Shown here piece after piece: positions 19,963-32,500 of a stretch of 64,000 bases of DNA (its first letter is position 1; each line of letters begins with the position of its first letter). The position numbers were made by a program, and so were the translations under genes. The stretch is taken from positions 1 to 64,000 of the forward strand of contig JADNRZ010000043.1 of the NCBI GenBank assembly GCA_015501605.1, in the 5' to 3' direction. The DNA is from Panaeolus papilionaceus (lineage: Eukaryota; Basidiomycota; Agaricomycetes; Agaricales). The notes beneath the pieces are model-generated. The model was not told the DNA's origin, did no database searches, and was given only the letters and a program-made list of their open reading frames with translations.

Positions 19963-22900
19963 TTAATCAGAAGGATGCGTGTTTTGAATTACGAGGTTCA
20001 AAAGAAGGCGGCGCCAGACTGGTATATCGGTTTGAGACAACGTCTCATCAGTAATATGAAATCCTCGCAACGTTGCGGCTATCCAAACCAGCACCCAAAG
20101 ACCACAATCATAGCCGTTAGATTGAACAGTGCGCGTCTACGATTTGACTTGAGATTTTCACTCAACTTAGGGACGCAGGGACGCACCAAAGCTGGGACAG
20201 CTAGCCAGTTTGCTGAACATGGAAATTTCCAATCGCCCAGGTCGATATCTGTTTGCTTCTTCGCTGCAAGCACAACTTGCGAGAAAAAAAGTGATACATC
20301 CTGTCATCCAAGTATACGTATTAACAGTCAGAACGAAAAGTTGTCCAACTGATCTCATACCTTAGCTTCTGTCTCCCATGGTCGTCGCTCTGCAAAACTG
20401 TCATATAAATAAATTGTTTCTTTGCGAGGGTACGCCACGCAGAGAACCCAGTGTCCAGTATTGCCGTCGAGACCCGGTCGATGAATAGGCAGAATCCAGG
20501 CTTCCTTTGACCAGTAAGACGTGCGCTTAGAGTTCTTCCACAAGGCTTGCTCCAGTTCCTTGTTAGTGTCGCTCCCGGTCAGCTGGAGTGCTTTACGCTT
20601 GAGGCGCCAGCGTGCAAGGTCGTAAGTAGTGAATAGAGCACATTGTTGTGCGTTCAGTGCTTCTGTTGCCGCGCTGCTGTTATTCAAACTGCGTTGAATA
20701 ATTTCCGCGCACCCGTTCAAACAGACGTCGTTCAGAAGATCTGAATGTGACTTTAGAATTTGCAGATCGCCTTCCTCAAATTTGAGACGTCCTAGAGCTC
20801 GAGCTGAGAAAGAGGAAACATCCTCGCGCTGACTCGGAGCAGACCAACTCTTTATAACTTCAGCAAGTCGAGCATCTGAGCGAATGTCCTGAGCGCGGCA
20901 AGTAGCAAATTATGAGAAAAGCTGCTGCGATAGGATATCTTGCATACCTTAGGTACTTCCCACTTAAATGTGGGCTGCTTTGTCGAGGCCTTAGGGTCCT
21001 GTTGAGGAGTAGAGCGTCTTCGTCCTGAGTCACCGCAATCCGTATCTAACTCCTCTAAGTCGCTCGAGTCTTCATCTGATGTCGATATCGTGTCGCAATC
21101 ATCGCTCCCGGAATCGCTAGGGCCCGGCTCTGAGTCTGAGTCTAGTGCCATGATTTCATCCTCGACCTTGTCCATAGCCTCTATGTCTTCAACACCAACT
21201 TCCTGCATCGCGGAATCCTCGGAAGATAATTGGCCCACGTCAATCTCTTCGACATCTGCTAGCTCCACATCCTCTTCGCCGTCAATTTCAAAAGTACAGC
21301 TTGCTGTGTTTAAAGACGATAGAACTGTTGTTCCCGCAATGATATTAGCCAAGGTAGTAGACCGTTCGACGTGCGTCTGGTACCGAACTGCGGTGGCAAG
21401 CGGAGTTATCCACTGATATTTTAGAAGTAAGAGGTGATCGCGATAGGTGGTCAGCTGTTGCGCTATAGGCGAATCTATACATGCTCAAATGTCAATGTGT
21501 GTTTGAGTTCAACGGAAAGGGCTCACTCTCTGTTCTGCGCAGCGCGATCTCAGCAGCCAATAAATTACACCCAAATTGACGACACATATTGTCAGCTTCC
21601 ATCCCAATGCGTCGGCGCTCTTCTAAGCATCTGTCAAGCTTTAAAATTGCTTGTATTCCCTTGCGCACAGTTGGATCATCCATCCAAGGTGTTTCCTCAT
21701 TGTCTGCAAGAGCGGTAATCCACACACCTTCCATCAAATTTGGATCGTCGCGCAGCTGTGCAACTTTGGTGGAAAGGTGATTCGGAAGCGGGATATTAGA
21801 GTCTTCGGGTTTTAGAGCTGCAAGGCTGTCACAGTAACCATTGAATTTTTTTATCTTGGCTAGTAAGGCTGGAGAACGTTTGTTTAGGGCCTTCCTGGTC
21901 TGTTGATGTAACTTAGTTCCTAAAAAAAATAGAACAAGTATCAGCGCTTGTCAAGATACTAATATTTAAGCGCAATTAAAACCAACCTAAGGCCTGATGC
22001 CGACCACCGACTGCCTGATCCAGTCTATCAAGCTCAGAGAAACTCGCCACGGCTTGCCGTCTGATAGTATCCTTGAGCTCAGAAGCAAGTATAAGCGTCC
22101 GAACAAAGTCGGCGCCCAGCCCCTTAAGTTCCGGATAGGTTCGGTGAATTTTGAGGGATACGAATAGCTCTTCCACCTCCGCAATCAATCCTTCAATCTG
22201 GGACTGAAAGCTATCCATGCACTTGCGCGTCAACTTTCTTTGTCTTCTCCCTTTGAGCCCTTTTTTCGCGCTGGCAAGGCGTGCTTCTAGTGTCTCAATC
22301 TCCTCTTGTAGAACCAAGACGCACGCGATTTCAGCTTTCAACTTCGCAGGCGTATCTGAGAAGAGAGGAGTGGGCATGCTGCCAACAGGCTAATAAGAAG
22401 TCTAAACACGTACGTGTTCTTGCGGATAGCTGGGTTGCCCTTTGCAATTCCCATTGCTCGCGAAGCTTCTCCGCAGTGTGGCCTGATGCTGCGATGACTT
22501 CTTCACACTCCAATGTTCGTTTCTCAACGTCGCGTAAGCGGCGCTTCATCCAGGTTCCAAGATCGTCTCTTGTATCAGTTGCGATAGAGGAGAGCTGACG
22601 ATCGATGACCCAAATTCTCCGCGCTCTCTGAAAACACATTATTATCGCAATATTTTGGAAGAATTGATCCACGCACTGAAGACGACCGCACAATACCAAT
22701 CATCTTCCGACTTTTTGACCAGGTCCTTTCTACCCCCTCTCCACACGTCAACCCCAGCCCCTTGACTAAACGTGGATTATATGCCAGTTGACAAGACCAC
22801 TGATGTCCGTATGCGTGCATGGCAGTTGTCGTAAACCTGATCCTTTTGAGTATCGATTTAGGAAGGATGTTATGCTAAAGCGCTTGGTTGAGCTTATGGT

Positions 22901-25205
22901 TGGCATCCAGGAGATCATGAGAAATACATACCGATGATACACTACGATCCAACACGCATCCAATGTCGTATAAGACCACAACCGTAGCGTTCTGCGGAAT
23001 GTATTGGAAGAACCACAAGATCAATGCCACCGCATACTTTTGCTGCTCTCCCGGAGTATCAATGTTCGCGAAGAACAGAGGGACATCATGCCGACAAACA
23101 AGAGACATAAGGCCTTGGTCGTCGTATCTTTCATTCCCTATAACAGCTTTTTTCTTGTCGCCATCAGCAGCCTCATAGGACTTTTCGCATTCATCTATAG
23201 CTTCGCTGGGAACCTTGAGCTCAGATGATCTTGACTTTCTTTGACGCTTTTTTGGTTGCTTGCGTATCGAGTCAATGTACTCTCCAACTTTGTTGACGTA
23301 CTCCGCAGGGATGATGTGTTGGGGGTTCTTGTGGAAGGGAACACCAGCACCTGCATTGACTAAGTGGCGATGATGAAAATTCCCATCAGTCGCGATATGG
23401 AAATCAGCGCCTCTGGAAACCAAATGGTGTAAATGAAACATTGAATGCAAAGGAGGCTCAACAGAAAAATCACATACTCCGAAACGAGACTTCTTCCAAA
23501 TTTATTTCCTCCAAAGCATGCAGGACAAAGTTTGGCGAGGCGTTGATCGCATTCGGTTGTGGCAGAGAAAGTAGGAGGCATGAGGGCATGGCTTTCCTTC
23601 TTCTGGGGAGTCTTCAGCGCGAACTTGATTGGACTACTTGATGTCACCGTTTCCTCAGAAGAGCTCTCCCCGGACGACTCGGACTCGGATGCAGGAGCTC
23701 TTTCAGAAGATTTCTTCTTCTTTCTCTTGCGAGACTTTTGGGCAGTTAATGGCGGGCTCGAGTTTGTAACGGTTTCCCCTGAATCGGAACCGGATGACCT
23801 GACATCTCGCGCGTCTGCCTTTTGTGCACTCTTCCTCGCCTTCTTCCTCCTCTTCTTCTGAGATGCGCTTGAAGAAGATCCTGCTTTTTCATTGACGTCA
23901 AAGACTAGGGTTGGTTTTTTGTCGTCACAGTTGTCGAGAGACCTGCGGTTTACGGCCAGATATGTCTGTGCCTCCTTGTCTGCCAAAGAAAGCGCCGCAT
24001 TGGTATCATCTTCAATCCTCAGGCGAAGCATGTCCAACCACTGTGATGCATATCCAAGCGACTTTCTGAAAGGCTCCTTGACTTTCTCGCCCTGCCGGTA
24101 AGTCGCGTGAGCTAAAATGTTGCGGTGCTTTGTGCCTTTTAAGCATATGTTACATACCGTCGCTTTGTGCAACATATCGAAACCACGTTGAGAGTAGAAC
24201 GAATTCAGTGCAAGAGCAAGTGCATGAACAGCGTCGCATGACCTTTGAAAAAGAGCCGCGTGGAACAACAATAGGTCTATCGAGACAGCGATTCTCGTCT
24301 GTGATGGTGCTGTTGGAAAGAGCCCAGAATTGACAAGGATTTGTTGGAGAGAGCGACATGAGCAGCTGCGTACAACAACACTTCTGAAATCTGGAGAAAT
24401 GACAATGATTGATTATGTATAGCACTAGAGGCACAGTAGATTGAGGACTGCGAGACGTACGGTCAAAGTAAAGGCAAAGAATTGTTGTTGATTTAGCATT
24501 TTTGCACATTGACAACAAGGAGTGACAGTCTCCCGTTATCTCCTGACCGACTATTTGAATAACACCTCCGTGCGATCTTGCTGCATACTCAAGGTAATCG
24601 TTGACAAGCGTAGGGAGAAGTGCTTCCCATCGCAAATGGAGTCGTTCAGTCGGGACGTTGGGTACTAGTCGTGGTTTGCCAGCGTCTTCGTCAGATGACT
24701 CGGTCTTTTTGGCTTTTGTTGATTTCGTTGTAGAAAGTGGAGAATTGGAATTTTGAAGGAAGGTTGCTTCGACAGCTTGGCTGCGATCCAAGCCTTTGAG
24801 GGGAGGAGTAGCCATGTTATTGCCAACATCTTGACCAACATCTCCAATCAGTGTGGAAATATCTCCGTCAGTTTCGTCTCTTTCAGCTTCAACCTCCACC
24901 TCCATACCAACGTCCTCGGCTTCAGCTTCAACGTCAGCTTCCTCAGCCACTTCCATTTTTGTGCTACCTGCCCCGTTCTTTGCTGTTGTCTCGCTCCCGT
25001 TCATCTCTGCAACCCTCCTGATATTTATCCGGGCCTGGATTGCAAGTATCTCATCCTTCAGTGCCTCACGTTCTGCAGTTGGGTCCAAGCTCTTGAAAGT
25101 CACTTTCTCTTTCGCAAACCGTGAACGTTTTTTCTTGGGACTGGAAAATGGAACTCCCATGTTGCCTTTAACAGCTCTTTGCTTTCCACGTAAATAGCCG
25201 ACCAT
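19963..25205 (-). CDS. KDZ (Kyakuja-Dileera-Zisupton) transposase with Ulp1-type protease domain, 1529 aa
   Basis: Twelve exons join without a stop: 25,205-24,461, 24,390-24,158, 24,091-23,478, 23,412-22,932, 22,874-22,677, 22,627-22,414, 22,355-21,987, 21,919-21,527, 21,474-20,948, 20,888-20,361, 20,300-20,187, 20,136-19,963. After a basic/acidic N-terminus comes a Cys-rich CxC-type region (CSCRSLQQ...GLFPTAPSQ, CPACFGG). The DDE-like core follows: Asp in HIATDGNFHHRH, Asp in VLYDIGCVLDRS, and Glu in GEGVERTWS next to MHAYGHQW. After coiled coils and an acidic linker, the C-terminal 270 residues are a C48/Ulp1-like cysteine protease with His in GHWVLCVAY, Asp in YLYDSF and Cys in NGYDCGLWVL. 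These domains match known fungal KDZ elements. All key residues are present, so the enzyme looks functional. I did not find certain terminal repeats. Confidence 0.9.
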
Positions 25206-26224
25206 AGTATTAGAAACCAAGGGATTGAAGAACTCGCAGATGATGAGAAGTTAGAACTTTAGAACGCGTGTCACGATGCCAAAAACTTGAACTCTGCCTC
25301 AACTTGCAAGGCTCTACTAATCGAGAAAAAGGAATAATTAAATAAAGAGCAAATAATAATTTATTATTGAGATTTAGCTGCCTCCGGAGGTCTTCTCTTT
25401 CCGCTTTGCCGCCCTAATGACGTCTCCTCGCTACAGCAGACTCTGAGCAGCGCGATCCTCGGACATCCAAGGATATAGCGCGCAGTGCGCAAACTAGTAA
25501 GGACTTAGTCGCGCAGTTAAACTATGCTAGCGCTGTATATTCCAGTGCTTTTGTTCCTTCAACAAACTATGTTTTGATTCTGTGGATACCGTGACTGGAT
25601 AGTGGGGTCAACTTCAAGTATGTTCTACGTCAACTTTCAAGAGCAGCAGCAACTTGAAACAAAGACTCCATTTATTGATTTTAAGAAATAATTCATATAT
25701 ACTCAGCCATATACCGAGAGGGCTCTCTGATCAGGAGTAGGCCAGAGGAAATAGACACATGAGCGACTTGTTTGGAGGGCGCACATGAGGAGCCCCTGGA
25801 GGTGGCCTGGTCTGCGAAAAAAAAAACAACAAACAAACATATGTAGCGGGGAAAAGAGAAAATGCTATGTCGATGGCGGGAATTCCCCACATTTAATATG
25901 GGCCATTAGATTGCTCCTAGGGGTGCTGAGGCACAAAAGGCGCGCATGAGGCATCCCTAGAGCTGGAAAAAGAAATCATATGGGGTGGGAAAAGGGAAAA
26001 TGTTTATGTCTGTAGGGTATGTCTGTATTCTGTTGATGCGCATTCGAACCGTGCCAGGGACAGGACTGCTGGTAGGGGTGCTGAGGCGCGCCACCCTACA
26101 TTCCCGTCGCGCGGGGGTGCAATGTTGTTTGCACCTATCTATTTATAAATTGAGCCGCGTGGATGGGAGCGCGCGTGGTGCGGGGGACCTCTTAGGTTAG
26201 TTGTGATGTGAGAAGAAACCATAC
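25206..26224. other. Gene-free stretch with a diverged tandem duplication
   Basis: Holds the promoter side of the KDZ gene. 25,775-25,880 and 25,940-26,015 are diverged copies of one unit (GGCGC.CATGAGG, an A-run, CATATG.GG.GGGAAAAG, AAAATG). No gene seen. Confidence 0.5.
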
Positions 26225-29200
26225 CTAAGAGGGCATGGCACTAGGCTTCTTTACTGATAAAAAGTCATGCCTTAGGTGATAGCCAAGAGCAAGAAGCAGG
26301 TGGGATGTGTTGACGTGAATCTTAGGCTGGCGTGTGTATTGCATACCCGGGTTCTTTTTTGTAAAATGACCTCTTCGCAATTTCCAGTCCACATCAATTT
26401 TGACTCGATATTTGGGGGTTATGAGCATGTGTTCAGTGCCGTCGTAGATTGCAAGGGGCTGAAGATTGTTTTAAATCACTTTAGGATTTTGTTTCAATGA
26501 AATGAGAAATTCATAGTAACGTACAAAGTAAAGCATGCGTAATACGATGGCAGGGAAGATTACTGATTTGAGCTTCTGCCGAATAATATGCTCTTCGGTC
26601 CACCTAAGCTGTTGGTGGCAGAAGTCACAGATTTGACATAATGAAGGTTCACAAATAAGACCCCATGTTGACTCAGATGTGCAGGCCTCTCTGCTCGAGA
26701 CGACAGGGGAAGTATAAAGCAACAATACCTCAGGATTTGGAAAGTTGGAATTGGACTGTATGGCTGCTGCAACATGCAGTCGTAGAGAAGGAAGATTTCT
26801 GCGTGTGTTTGTGCGAAGCTCATGACATAAAGAGCGACGCCATTCAGAGAAAAATTGTGTAAATGTTGGCATTTGGAGCTGGTCAGCATCAGCAAACCCT
26901 GTCAGGGCTACAGAGTGCTACGTAGTGCTACATAGCCCTGTAGTGCTGTAGCAAGGGTACCCCTTTACGTAGCACTCTCCCATATATCCATAGTGTTACG
27001 TAGCACCCCCTTCGTGCTACAGAGTGCTACAGAGTGCTATAAGGTGGCTACAGAACACTACCGAAGTGGGTCTGGATTATAGGGTGCAATTTTCTGTTGT
27101 TAAAATGGCACTTAGATTTTGAAATACAACACAACCGACACAAGTGATAAAAATTAGAATAAATATATATATTCACAAACTACCTAATACATCAAAAATA
27201 CGAGTGTGAAATAATAAAAGTGACTGCAGTATCTACAAAAAATAAAATAAAATAGAAAATCTTCGCAAATCAACTAGAGGGAATGATGTTCCAAACCTAT
27301 AAAGGATATACTATGGCAAACTGTAGAAAAGAGAAGTATGAGTATCAGAACATGTGCATAACGAAGACCACTTACATGTTACCTGGCGGGTATAGGGCAA
27401 ATTGAGAAATGGCAGATCAGGCTGAAGGAGGGAGGGAAGCCTGAGACAGAAGAGTAAATAGGGAGGTGGGAGGGTGAGAGGAGAAATAAAGCGATTCAGA
27501 ATTACTGTCCAGGTAGGATAAATAAGTAAAAAAACAAAAAAAACGAGAGCAAGGGAACATACCAGAATGCCCCAATGCTGCCACCTCATCACTAAATGCC
27601 TGTGTTCCCAATGATATGTTGTGAAATTACAGTCAGCTGTATGCTTTACACCATGATAAGACATAAACTAACCCAACTGTCAGTTGTGAAGCAAGGCTAA
27701 CACATGAAGTGCGGTGCAAGTGGTGGTTGAAGGAGAAAATGTTGGAGTTTTCGAGAACAAACCACAAATCATTTCTTTAGACTGGATTTGTCATCCTTTC
27801 ACGCGATCACATTCAAAAGCGAACAGTTCGGTTTTGAATGTGACTTTTGTGATCACATGATCACACCAATCACAATGTGACGACATCACTTAAACTTTGA
27901 CTTTGAGGTTTTCGTCATCAATAAGAAATGATATTTTGAAACAAGTCCTCATAAAATTAAGATGATATGCAGTGAATCATTATTTTTGCTTTTAAAATAG
28001 CTTATATAAATGTCAATTATTTAATTATTATTTGGTAGCTTGGGTAATGATCATTCAGGCCCCAGCACAGAAATATATAAGATCACCACTCATAATTACT
28101 ACAAAACAAGTGCCCAAAATTTAACTTAAGCTCATGCAAACTATATTGGGGTACTGGCTTTATATATTAAATGATAACTATCAACTTGTTTTTATTTAGA
28201 ATGGAATCCAAAACTCTATAATTATTAATTAATGCTCAGGATGCACATCAATGAATAGGGGCCAACTACCAATGGCTCCATACTACTATAAGAAAAATCT
28301 GTATTGTCTCTGATAAATGACATAACACTCTGGAGTGCTACAGTGCTACAGCATGCTACAGTGCCAAGTGGTGAACTACAGGTGATGGCTCACACGCTAT
28401 GTGGAGCTATGGGAAAAAATCAGAATTTGCTGATGAGGGTGACTGAACTGGGACACAGCTGAAACGAGTTGTTCTCCAAAACCAGAGCGAGCAAGACCTA
28501 GTGCGATTCTTGGCCCACATTGATCAACACCATTGTTGTAATCCCCTCCACTCAGAAGCGCAAAAAGGACCACACCACCATGCGTCAGCCTAGTGCGTTC
28601 CTGGATTCTTTGCTCGGTGTAGTGCTCATACTCATTCTGACCCCGACCCTGAGCAGTTCTCGAAACACTTCTCGTGAATTCAGTCAATCATTATATGTTG
28701 AGCAAAAATCATGAATATATATTTACGGTCGGATAATTTGGCTTGCACCAAATACTAGCACATCACTGTCACTTGTTAAAACCGCATCAATGGCAGCATG
28801 GCGGTTTAACATAGCCAGCTCAGCTTCAGCCTCACCAGGAGCCTGTGATAGTGTAAGCGATAACTCAAGTAGACATTGCAGGGTGAAATGGTTGTGAGGG
28901 CTTACATGATGAGCACGAAAACCAAAATTTACAATTAACTCCTCCACGATACCTTCCCACCAGCTGTTGTGGCGGACTTGGTGGCCGCGTTTGATCTTTG
29001 GCTGAGCTGGCCCATCAAAAACGAAGACAAAAGTAGCACGTACATGTAAAAATGCAACTAACTTATGAAAAAAAACGTAAAGGGGTCCGCCTGGAAGTCG
29101 ACCATTTACTCCTTGAGGCATGGTTGCAGCAATGCATTCATCCATGCAGGGACTACAGGTAAGAAAATTATGTGAGAACATGCTATCATAGATCTACCTT

Positions 29201-29398
29201 CACTCATAACCATCACTCACCCTAGGTCGACTCCAATACAAGGAATATCCCTATCTCCCAGGATAGGAAGACTAGCAACAATATCTTCGAGACTCTTTGT
29301 TTGACCTGCTAATTGAACTGCCTACAATGATATTAAATAACTTCATCACAAATTAAAATTAAATTGGTAAATACCTTCCAAAGATTTGGAATACCCAT
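26225..29398 (-). CDS. XPG/GEN1-like structure-specific nuclease, 440 aa
   Basis: Exons 29,398-29,375, 29,321-29,221, 29,152-28,906, 28,842-28,727, 28,670-28,444, 26,898-26,525 and 26,458-26,225 join in frame. The N-terminus MGIPNLWK is the XPG/FEN1 start. Acidic residues of the PIN-like nuclease fold are present: Asp in IGVDLG, Asp in FVFDGP, Glu in APGEAEAE, Asp in LTSDSD and Asp in LLSGGDY. The last opens the helix-two-turn-helix (VDQCGPRIALGLARSGFG). The C-terminal half (FFSEWRRSL..ELRTN...NFPNPEVL, later TPKYRVKI) resembles the GEN1-like arm. XPG-family enzymes cut branched DNA; GEN1 cuts Holliday junctions. Such genes are expanded in Agaricomycetes. Intron 5 is about 1.5 kb and filled with a repeat; its GTCACC donor is the least certain junction. 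Confidence 0.8.
26899..28443. repeat. Repeat-bearing insertion filling intron 5 of the nuclease gene
   Basis: The left 160 bp (26,905-27,060) and the right 50 bp (28,328-28,376) are packed with GTGCTAC / GTAGCAC units. The interior is A/T-rich with no credible ORF. A 20-bp stretch at 27,190-27,210 resembles the terminus of the GGTCTCACTCTCG element. Clustered short repeats at both ends suit the subterminal repeats of a non-autonomous DNA transposon. The splice acceptor sits right at its left edge. Confidence 0.65.
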
Positions 29399-30228
29399 GA
29401 TTTTTTGAGCCTTTCAACTGCAGAGGTTAAAGTTTCGGAAATCTCAGATAGTGGTGGTCGCGTTTCAATGACTGAAAAGGTCCTGCAACCCTAGCGTTGC
29501 TGACATGCCTGACATGTGATCATTAATATTTTATTGAATAAAATTATCATTTTATAGTTTTTTTGGCCTTCAATTCTAGCGGGATTGGAAGACATATTCT
29601 GATAGATATACTTAATATGTATTAATATTATTTTTATTTGGGATCTTCAAATGATTTATTGAGGCCACAATGCCTGACGAAGATGGAGCTTTTTGCAGTG
29701 CTTCCAATTTCGTACAACCCTGATCCATCAGAACCCATGCGATCAACTTACAGTTCATCACCGTTCTCAGGTGTTGTGCTTTGTCCACTCCCACAACAAT
29801 CATTGACCCATCATCACTCTACCATCTCTCACCTTCTCCTCTCAATGTCCTTTGCAAGGACTGCAGTGTAGTGTTAGCTTGTTCCCTACCAGGGTCGCTA
29901 GCCTTAATACTTCCAACAAATGTGGATGGTGAAATTATCAGCAATTGATGGAGACGTGTACAAGAGCTGCGAGCAAGGGCATATAGAGTGTCAAGGGTGT
30001 CAAGGGTTAATACTGGATTAGTGCGAGGGGCTATATGTGTATGTCCATATCTGCTGAATGTGATTTTGGACCTCAGACAGACCTCAGACCTGATGGTCCC
30101 AAGTTTCTACCCTCCTTCACTCACCGCATTGTTCCAGTCCTGACCTATATATCTGCGCTCTCTCTCCTTGTATCCCATTATATTTGTCTTTACATTTATC
30201 CAAATTTCTGCCAATATACTCGCTCAGC
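29399..30228. other. Divergent promoter region between the nuclease and recombinase genes
   Basis: 830 bp between two divergent starts. A CT-rich, TATATAT-containing stretch at 30,145-30,200 precedes the recombinase ATG. A short direct repeat GTGTCAAGGGT lies at 29,989-30,010. No other gene or RNA seen. Confidence 0.5.
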
Positions 30229-32309
30229 ATGTCCTCTTTTTCATCTGCAATCAACTCTTTAGCCAAGGTTCTTGATAAACAAGTCCTGCCTGACGAAATC
30301 CATCTTGATATTGAAGATGAGCAATCTATTATCCCAGACCTTGTCGAGGAAGATTTCGAGAAACTTCCGGATGACTTGGGCAGTCACCACCACCACCACC
30401 ACCAGGAGAGCAACTCAGCAAACGACAAAGATCCAAACCTACACACCAGACTGCCAAACATTTTCGATGTAGCAAAAGGTGTATGTGACAAAACTGCAGA
30501 TGAGTACCGCATGTAAATTTCTTCTCTTCCATGATTTATTCATTTAACTAACTACATATTTACTACCCAGTTTGGCAAACCAATGCGAGCTATTCCTCAA
30601 AAAAAACAAGCTTATTGACGCTACTGAGGAGTTCTTTAGTGATTGCCCAACCCCGCTTGCACCCAGCTTCATATGCATGTGGATTCTATCAGAGTAAGTG
30701 CATGATCTTGTTTCTCTTGCCAACTTAGACCGTTAACTGAGTATTTTCTTAGGTGCGACACAGTTGACATTGACAACAAGCCGTACAACCCCAATGTCGT
30801 CCGCAGCAGCTACTCCCATGCTCAAAAAATGCGTGCCTGCATGACCTATACTTTTGGGCGCATCTATCGTCTTGGTAAGCAGGCCTGGCAAGAGCGTCAC
30901 CTACGCTTGTCAGATGGCGACACTACAGTCTTGAGCAGTGGAAACCCATTGGTTTCAGAGCTTGTTTCTTGCTATATGCTTAGCCTACACCGTCGGAAGG
31001 TGTGTATATCCATATTGTCTTAGTTGTGTTTGTTATCGGTTCTGACATTGGCTATTGGCTTATAGGTTCAGAAGGGTGATATTTCAACGAGCGCTCGTGC
31101 TATTGACATTGTGAGTACAACCATGGTCCATTCTTGCCCCAAATCACACCCGGGTACAAGGTTGCTGACCTGTACCCGTACTTGTGGCGTACCCTACATG
31201 TACCCTCGGGTTTTGCGCGCGAAACGAGCCCGAGAACGTCCAAAATGGACGACATTTGGGCAAGATATAGCTGAAATACGAAAGGCTTCGTATTTTGAGC
31301 ATATCTTGCTCATTTCTCCACCGTTCCAGGCGCTCTTGGGCTCGTTTTGACGCTCACGGGTACGCTGAAGCCATCCGTACCCATACCCGCGCCTAACCCG
31401 TCCGGGTTGGGCGTACCCTTGACTTTCCAATAACCAAATTATCTCTGACAATGTTAACGTCTTGTAGGGGTTACTTGAAAGACTCTATGACTATAACAAC
31501 AAAGAAGGCATCAGGAATCACTTGCAACCCTACAAAGCTAGTTCCCGAAGTCAGCAACACAACATTCATCTCTGGGGAGGTCCATCAGCACAGCGAGCAC
31601 TCCATGCAATCTACACCATTGCATTCTTCTGCTTGTTGCGGATTGATGAGGTCCTCAAGATCAGATTTAACCAGATTCAATTTGATGGAGATAAGGCAAT
31701 TCTCACCCTTTGGTACCGCAAGACACATCAATATGGTGGTCAGTAAATGTTTTAATCTCTTCAAAAATTTCGCTCATAACTGTATATCATCTAGATATCA
31801 AACCTTTTGTTTTGCACCGCATGGAGGACTATGACAGTCATATCTGTCCAGTTCGTGCACTGGCCAACTGGATATCAGCGAGTCAAATCACTGAAGGCTT
31901 CGTATTTCGCCGCATGATGTCTGGTGACCGTCCGAATTTGTCGAACAAGCCCATGGTACATATTTGCTTCCAATTAAAATCACACAATCTAATCCTTTAT
32001 CAGACCTCAGAGCAATTTCTGTCCATGTTTCGTCATAATCTCATGGATATTGCAGTGGAGCCTGGCCCTTATGGTACGCACTCTTTTCGACGGGGTGGAT
32101 GTCAGTATCTTGCATCTGGACGCCGTTGGCCACTTCGACGGATCTGCGAGTGGGGTGGATGGAGTCAGGAGTTTACAAACTTGACGATTGTCAAGTATCT
32201 CATTTCCTGGAATGACGACCCTAACGAGAACCGCGAAGACTTTCTTAACCCCAAGCAGGTGCCTACAGTCAAGTGCCCTCAATGTGGTCGTTCTTGCCTA
32301 TGTAGTTAA
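30229..32309 (+). CDS. Crypton-like tyrosine recombinase, 478 aa
   Basis: Seven exons, 30,229-30,512, 30,571-30,693, 30,753-30,999, 31,066-31,110, 31,468-31,738, 31,795-31,955 and 32,004-32,309, join to 478 residues. The N-terminus is acidic with a six-His run from CAC repeats. The middle is a helical core-binding domain (residues about 95-235). The C-terminal catalytic domain has the tyrosine-recombinase signature: Arg in FFCLLRIDEVLKI, His-x-x-Arg in GTHSFRRGG, Trp in EWGGWS and the nucleophile Tyr in TIVKYLIS. It ends in a CPQCGRSCLC zinc-ribbon-like tail. Crypton transposons use such enzymes to move through strand exchange. All catalytic residues are present, so the protein is probably active. 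It is convergent with a SAP-domain gene, 191 bp apart. Confidence 0.85.
31148..31430. repeat. Hairpin element inside intron 4 of the recombinase gene
   Basis: Intron 4 is 357 bp while the others are 48-66 bp. The extra DNA folds back: GCGAAACGAGCCCGAGAACG pairs with a diverged copy downstream, and GCAAGATAT and AAATACGAA pair around a centre near 31,283. Outer GTACCC / GGGTAC repeats surround it. A small MITE-like insertion tolerated by splicing is the likely reading. Confidence 0.7.
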
Positions 32310-32500
32310 CTTATTTCTTGCATCTAAATAGCTTTTCATATATGTATAATATTGTAACAATCTCGAGTAAATAAATTGGTTGCATGAGCATTGAGATAAA
32401 GAACTAAGTAGAGAAACACGATGATAAAACATTAATGGAGTTGATGGTTAGATAGCTTGATAACAGGTAACAAATAATACTCAGAAATTTCGGAATCTAC

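Noticed and set aside
26030..26100. Possible tRNA B-box (GGTTCGAATGC on the minus strand)
   Set aside because: No matching A-box or cloverleaf arms around it.
26905..27060. Regular GTGCTAC repeats as a CRISPR-like array
   Set aside because: Units are short, palindromic and irregularly spaced, and the genome is eukaryotic; subterminal transposon repeats fit better.
28397..28687. Nuclease gene first judged truncated at a stop near 28,397
   Set aside because: The family's C-terminal half was found in phase at 26,898-26,225, so the gene is more likely interrupted by a long intron than truncated.
30386..30403. CAC repeat as an added affinity tag
   Set aside because: It is a natural CAC microsatellite within the acidic N-terminus of the recombinase; no vector sequence around it.
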